From Anderseniella sp. (lineage in GTDB: Bacteria; Pseudomonadota; Alphaproteobacteria; Rhizobiales; Aestuariivirgaceae): a stretch of DNA of 64,000 nucleotides. The notes under the pieces were generated by a model. The model was not told where the DNA came from. It saw nothing but the letters and a program-made list of their open reading frames with translations, and searched no databases. The stretch covers positions 496,001 through 560,000 of the forward strand of contig JANQOK010000013.1 of the NCBI GenBank assembly GCA_028289645.1, written 5' to 3'. A program made the position numbers and the translations under genes. This document shows positions 60,981 to 64,000 of the stretch, in pieces. Position 1 is the stretch's first letter; each line of letters begins with the position of its first letter.

Positions 60981-62459
60981 ATGCCTCCCGGCAGAGAAGA
61001 TCGAACAAGTTCCGGTCTGGATGAGCAATCCGGATCCGGGACAGAAGACAAAACCAGCTCCGGCCTGGGGGAAGTAAGCATGTCTGATCTGATGACCGAA
61101 TTATCAGGCTTTGTTTCCAACTGGCTGAACCAGCTTGGCATTACTTCCACATACATTGGCCTGCAATGGGCGCTGATCCAGCTATCCATTATTCTTGCCG
61201 CGTTTGCCGGCGCGCTGATCCTGAACCGATGGCTGGCCCCTAGTCTTGAAGCCTATGTGCGCAACATCAAGGGTCAGCCGCAATTGCTGCGCGTGCTGGC
61301 GGTTATGCTGCGCCGGGTACGCTGGATACTGCTGGCGATCTTGCTGTGGATCGCCGTGGAAGCCATGCAGGCGGTGACGTGGATTTCGCGCAGTTACATG
61401 ATCGGTATCGCAGCGAAGCTGTGTACGGCCTGGGTGATCATCTCGATTGCCTCACGGCTTATCCGCAACCGTTTCATGGCCAAGGCAATCGGAATATTTG
61501 CCGGGGTGGTGGCGGGGCTTTCGATTCTCAACCTGTTGCCTGAAACAATCAGTGCCCTGGACAGGTTCGGCATTGAGATGCAGGGCATCAGGCTGACACC
61601 GCTGCTCGTCATAAACTCGATTCTGACCGTATCGGCGTTGGTCTGGCTGGCCATGCTGATCGGCCGGTTTGCCGACAACCGCATCAAGGCCAGTGAAGAC
61701 CTCAATCCGTCGCTGCAGGTGTTGCTGGGCAAGCTGATCAAGGCTGCATTGATGATTGTAGCGGTTCTGGCGGCGTGCAGCTTCGTCGGCATAGACCTGA
61801 CCGCATTGGCGGTGTTGTCAGGTGCCATTGGCCTCGGCATCGGTTTCGGCCTGCAAAAGGTGGTGTCGAACCTGATTTCAGGCATCATCCTGCTGGTTGA
61901 CAAGTCGATCAAGCCGGGCGACGTGATTTCTGTCGGTGACACCTATGGCAAGATCAATGAACTGGCAGCGCGTTATGCATCGGTGATATCGCGCGACGGC
62001 CGTGAATACCTGATTCCAAACGAAGACCTGATCACGTCGCAGGTGATCAACTGGTCCTACTCCTCGGACCTGGTCCGCATAGACCTGGATTTCGGCGTCA
62101 CTTACGAAGCCAGCCCGCACACGGTGCGCGACCTGGCCAAGTCGGTCGCAGCGACGCACAAACGGGTGCAGGCGGTGCCGCCACCGGTATGTCATATCAC
62201 CGAGTTTGGCGACAGCTCCATCAACTACAAGCTGCGCTTCTGGATCAGGGATCCGGGGCAGGGCACCGTCAACGTGCGCGGTGATGTTTTCCTGTTGTTG
62301 TGGGACGGGCTGCACGAAGCCGGCATCGATATTCCATACCCGCACCGCGACATCGCCATGCGCGGCCCGGTCAAGGTCGAACTGGCCAATCCACCCGCCA
62401 AACCGAAACGGCAGGTGCGGGCAAAGCCGGTCAGGGCAGACACGCCGGAAAGCGACTAG
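60981..62459 (+). CDS. MscS-family mechanosensitive ion channel
   Basis: 492 residues from 60981, or 459 from ATG 61080, which has the better GGGGGAAG ribosome-binding site. About five membrane segments precede the pore helix IGLGIGFGLQKVVSNLIS near residue 288, followed by the beta domain (DVISVGDTYGKINEL) and C-terminal domain ending in a basic tail. The 33-residue N-terminal extension contains two copies of EDRTSSGLDE/EDKTSSGLGE. Five of seven codon differences between the copies are silent, which argues that the extension is translated. Confidence 0.88.
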   Translation: MPPGREDRTSSGLDEQSGSGTEDKTSSGLGEVSMSDLMTELSGFVSNWLNQLGITSTYIGLQWALIQLSIILAAFAGALILNRWLAPSLEAYVRNIKGQPQLLRVLAVMLRRVRWILLAILLWIAVEAMQAVTWISRSYMIGIAAKLCTAWVIISIASRLIRNRFMAKAIGIFAGVVAGLSILNLLPETISALDRFGIEMQGIRLTPLLVINSILTVSALVWLAMLIGRFADNRIKASEDLNPSLQVLLGKLIKAALMIVAVLAACSFVGIDLTALAVLSGAIGLGIGFGLQKVVSNLISGIILLVDKSIKPGDVISVGDTYGKINELAARYASVISRDGREYLIPNEDLITSQVINWSYSSDLVRIDLDFGVTYEASPHTVRDLAKSVAATHKRVQAVPPPVCHITEFGDSSINYKLRFWIRDPGQGTVNVRGDVFLLLWDGLHEAGIDIPYPHRDIAMRGPVKVELANPPAKPKRQVRAKPVRADTPESD

Positions 62460-62520
62460 CGCCGGTGCCGGGCGTTCCGCGATGGTTGCCTTGCTCCGGA
62501 ATTCTTGAAACAGTCGGAAC

Positions 62521-64000
62521 ATGAAGGGGCACGAACAGACACTGCCGCCGACTGCAGGGAGCGCCGTCTACCGCATCTGCACGATGACTTCATGTGCACT
62601 TGTGATCGGGCTCAGCGTGTCGCTGGCCGCGATCGCATTCGTCGAGGCGGTTGCCTGGCTGAACAATGCACTGCTGATTTCTCCGCGCATGCGGGTCCAG
62701 TTCGACGGTTCGCCCTGGCTGATCACCGCAGCGACCATTCTGGTGCCGATGACCGGTGGCCTGCTGGTCGGGTTGCTGCTGACTAAACTCTCACCGGAGC
62801 GGCGCCCGCTTGGCCCGGCGGATGTCCTGCAGTCCGTGCAGCTGGCCGCACCGCCGCCAGGTGTGAAAGCCGGGCTGTTGTCAAGCGTTGCTGCCGTGGT
62901 GTCTTTGGGGTTCGGCGCGTCCGTCGGTCAGTACGGTCCCCTGGTCTATCTCGGTGCCATGATGGGCGGTCTGCTGGACCGGCTGAAGCTGCGTGTTCCC
63001 AACTTTGCCGCAATCGCCATGTCGTGCGGTGTTGCGGCGGCAATCTCGACGGCGTTCAATGCACCGATCGCCGGGATGGTGTTCGCCCACGAAGTCATCC
63101 TGCGTCACTACTCCATTCAGGCCTTCGCACCGACCACCGTTGCGGCCGCGACCGGTTATGTGGTGGCAAATGTGGTGTTTGAGCGCGAAGCCCTGTTCCT
63201 GGTGCAGTTTTCCGGCGTGCAGCACGGCCATGAGTTCGTGCTGTTTGGCATTCTGGGGCTGCTGGCGGCCGGTGTTGCAATCGCGTTCATGCGGCTGACG
63301 CTGCGCTGTGCGGATATCGCGAAGCGCTTGCCGGTCAGTCCTGCGTTGCGTCCGGCATGTGCCGGTTTTGCCGTCGGTGTCACCGCCCTATGGCTGCCGG
63401 ATGTTCTTGGTGTGGGCCAGGAGGCGCTGCGCTTCGCGACCATTGAAGGCGCCTTTCAGACCTGGGAACTGGCGTTGCTGGTTATCGCAAAGTTAGCCCT
63501 CACCGCCCTGTGTATCGGGTTTGGATTTGCCGGGGGTGTTTTCAGCCCGGCCTTGCTGATCGGTATCTTGTTCGGCGCATTGTGCTGGATGCTTGTTGAT
63601 ACGACAGGCATAATGGCGACGTCGGGCATTGTCGCCTATGCCATCTGCGGGATGATGGCTGTAACGAGTGCGGTGATTGGCGCGCCGCTGACAACCATTC
63701 TCATCGTCTTTGAGCTGACCCGCAACTATGACCTGACCATTGCGGCCATGGTTGCGGTGGTGTTCTCGAACCTGGTTTCCTACCGGGTCTATGGCCGGTC
63801 CATGTTTGACGTGCAATTGGCGCGCAAGGGTATTGACCTGTCACAGGGCCGCGACCGCGCGCGGCTGTCGACACGGTTTGTCTCTGATTTGTTGATCAAG
63901 GATTTTGCCCGTTGTGCCCCTGACGAACCATCGGGAACGGTAACGGGGCATGAAGGTTCGTTGCCGTTCAACGAGGTTTTCGTGCTTGACCGGAACGCAC
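62521..64000 (+). CDS. ClC-family chloride channel/antiporter (3' partial)
   Basis: Open to the window's right edge, hence missing from the ORF track. 493 residues are visible from ATG 62521 (MKGHEQTLPP). Membrane helices cover about residues 20-440. ClC landmarks are GASVGQYGPLVYLGA near residue 140, GVAAAISTAFNAPIAGMVFAHE near residue 170, GFGFAGGVFSPALLIG near residue 335 and MMAVTSAVIGAPLTTILIVFEL near residue 380 (first 20 residues quoted in part). The gating glutamate (GxEGP) is Tyr here, GQYGP. The C-terminal cytosolic part (RARLSTRFVSDLL) may begin a CBS region. Confidence 0.87.
   Translation, partial: MKGHEQTLPPTAGSAVYRICTMTSCALVIGLSVSLAAIAFVEAVAWLNNALLISPRMRVQFDGSPWLITAATILVPMTGGLLVGLLLTKLSPERRPLGPADVLQSVQLAAPPPGVKAGLLSSVAAVVSLGFGASVGQYGPLVYLGAMMGGLLDRLKLRVPNFAAIAMSCGVAAAISTAFNAPIAGMVFAHEVILRHYSIQAFAPTTVAAATGYVVANVVFEREALFLVQFSGVQHGHEFVLFGILGLLAAGVAIAFMRLTLRCADIAKRLPVSPALRPACAGFAVGVTALWLPDVLGVGQEALRFATIEGAFQTWELALLVIAKLALTALCIGFGFAGGVFSPALLIGILFGALCWMLVDTTGIMATSGIVAYAICGMMAVTSAVIGAPLTTILIVFELTRNYDLTIAAMVAVVFSNLVSYRVYGRSMFDVQLARKGIDLSQGRDRARLSTRFVSDLLIKDFARCAPDEPSGTVTGHEGSLPFNEVFVLDRNA

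Noticed and set aside
1-64000. tRNA/rRNA genes, CRISPR arrays, insertion sequences, prophage
   Set aside because: Reading both strands gave no cloverleaf-like segment with a TTCGA loop, no regularly spaced repeats, no transposase or integrase, and no rRNA-like sequence.

Overview
The window reads as chromosomal DNA of an alphaproteobacterium, most likely a member of the Hyphomicrobiales (Rhizobiales). This rests on gene families typical of that group (DUF3126 next to cysE, a bacterial transglutaminase-like cysteine peptidase, a PAS_5-type protein, a DUF3734 patatin next to bdhA) and on a housekeeping block hisI-folE-iscU-like / yidD-thrS. Coding density is high, with many ATGA/GTGA start-stop overlaps. 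I found no rRNA, tRNA, CRISPR array, insertion sequence, prophage or replication origin.

Layout. 1-7.2 kb: the 3' part of an aerobic CO-dehydrogenase-like (form II) molybdenum hydroxylase operon: large subunit (cut by the window edge), FAD subunit, a terminator hairpin, MoxR ATPase, VWA protein, two XdhC-like halves, a molybdopterin-binding protein and a MocA-like nucleotidyltransferase. 7.2-15.5 kb: GST, the sfsA-map-radC operon, CinA, a class III aminotransferase, a YcaQ-type glycosylase, an SDR, a GNAT and a zinc-finger protein. 15.6-24.6 kb: two alpha/beta hydrolases, cysE, DUF3126, small membrane and hypothetical proteins, gamma-carbonic anhydrase, cysteine peptidase, PilZ, PAS, rhomboid and CBS proteins. 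24.6-30.5 kb: hisI, folE, an Fe-S scaffold, choline-sulfatase, yidD, thrS. 30.5-35.3 kb: an EamA exporter, a GT1 glycosyltransferase, and a divergent EamA/MocR pair around a near-perfect palindrome. 35.4-39.3 kb: a glycosyltransferase island (GT32, an unassigned transferase-like protein, a GT10 fucosyltransferase, a GT4-like enzyme) whose sampled lines are about 50-52% G+C, against about 58% in a sampled core line. 39.5-48.2 kb: an Asp-box repeat protein with RidA, a MerR/thiopurine methyltransferase pair with a SoxR-box-like promoter, a 953-residue membrane DyP peroxidase, a Kef-type antiporter and a pirin. 48.2-51 kb: TupA-like ATP-grasp, GNAT, SDR, then a decayed gene fragment. 51.2-55.7 kb: a LysR-controlled oxidative cassette (CmcJ/NvfI-like, LLM flavin oxidoreductase, SDR, crotonase). 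55.9-64 kb: a secreted beta-repeat protein, nitroreductase, HAD phosphatase, patatin and bdhA, flavin reductase, MscS channel, and a ClC channel cut by the window end and absent from the ORF track.

The best candidate for something undescribed is the LysR/CmcJ/LLM/SDR/crotonase cassette. It lies between a full gene (55911-56843) and a decayed C-terminal fragment of a homologue (about 51064-51190), as if the segment had been inserted or rearranged next to a duplicated gene. Second-tier items are the fused membrane DyP peroxidase next to the MerR/tpm module, the glycosyltransferase island, and a ClC protein with tyrosine where the gating glutamate normally sits. All functional statements come from reading the sequence and from recalled family knowledge; no searches were run.
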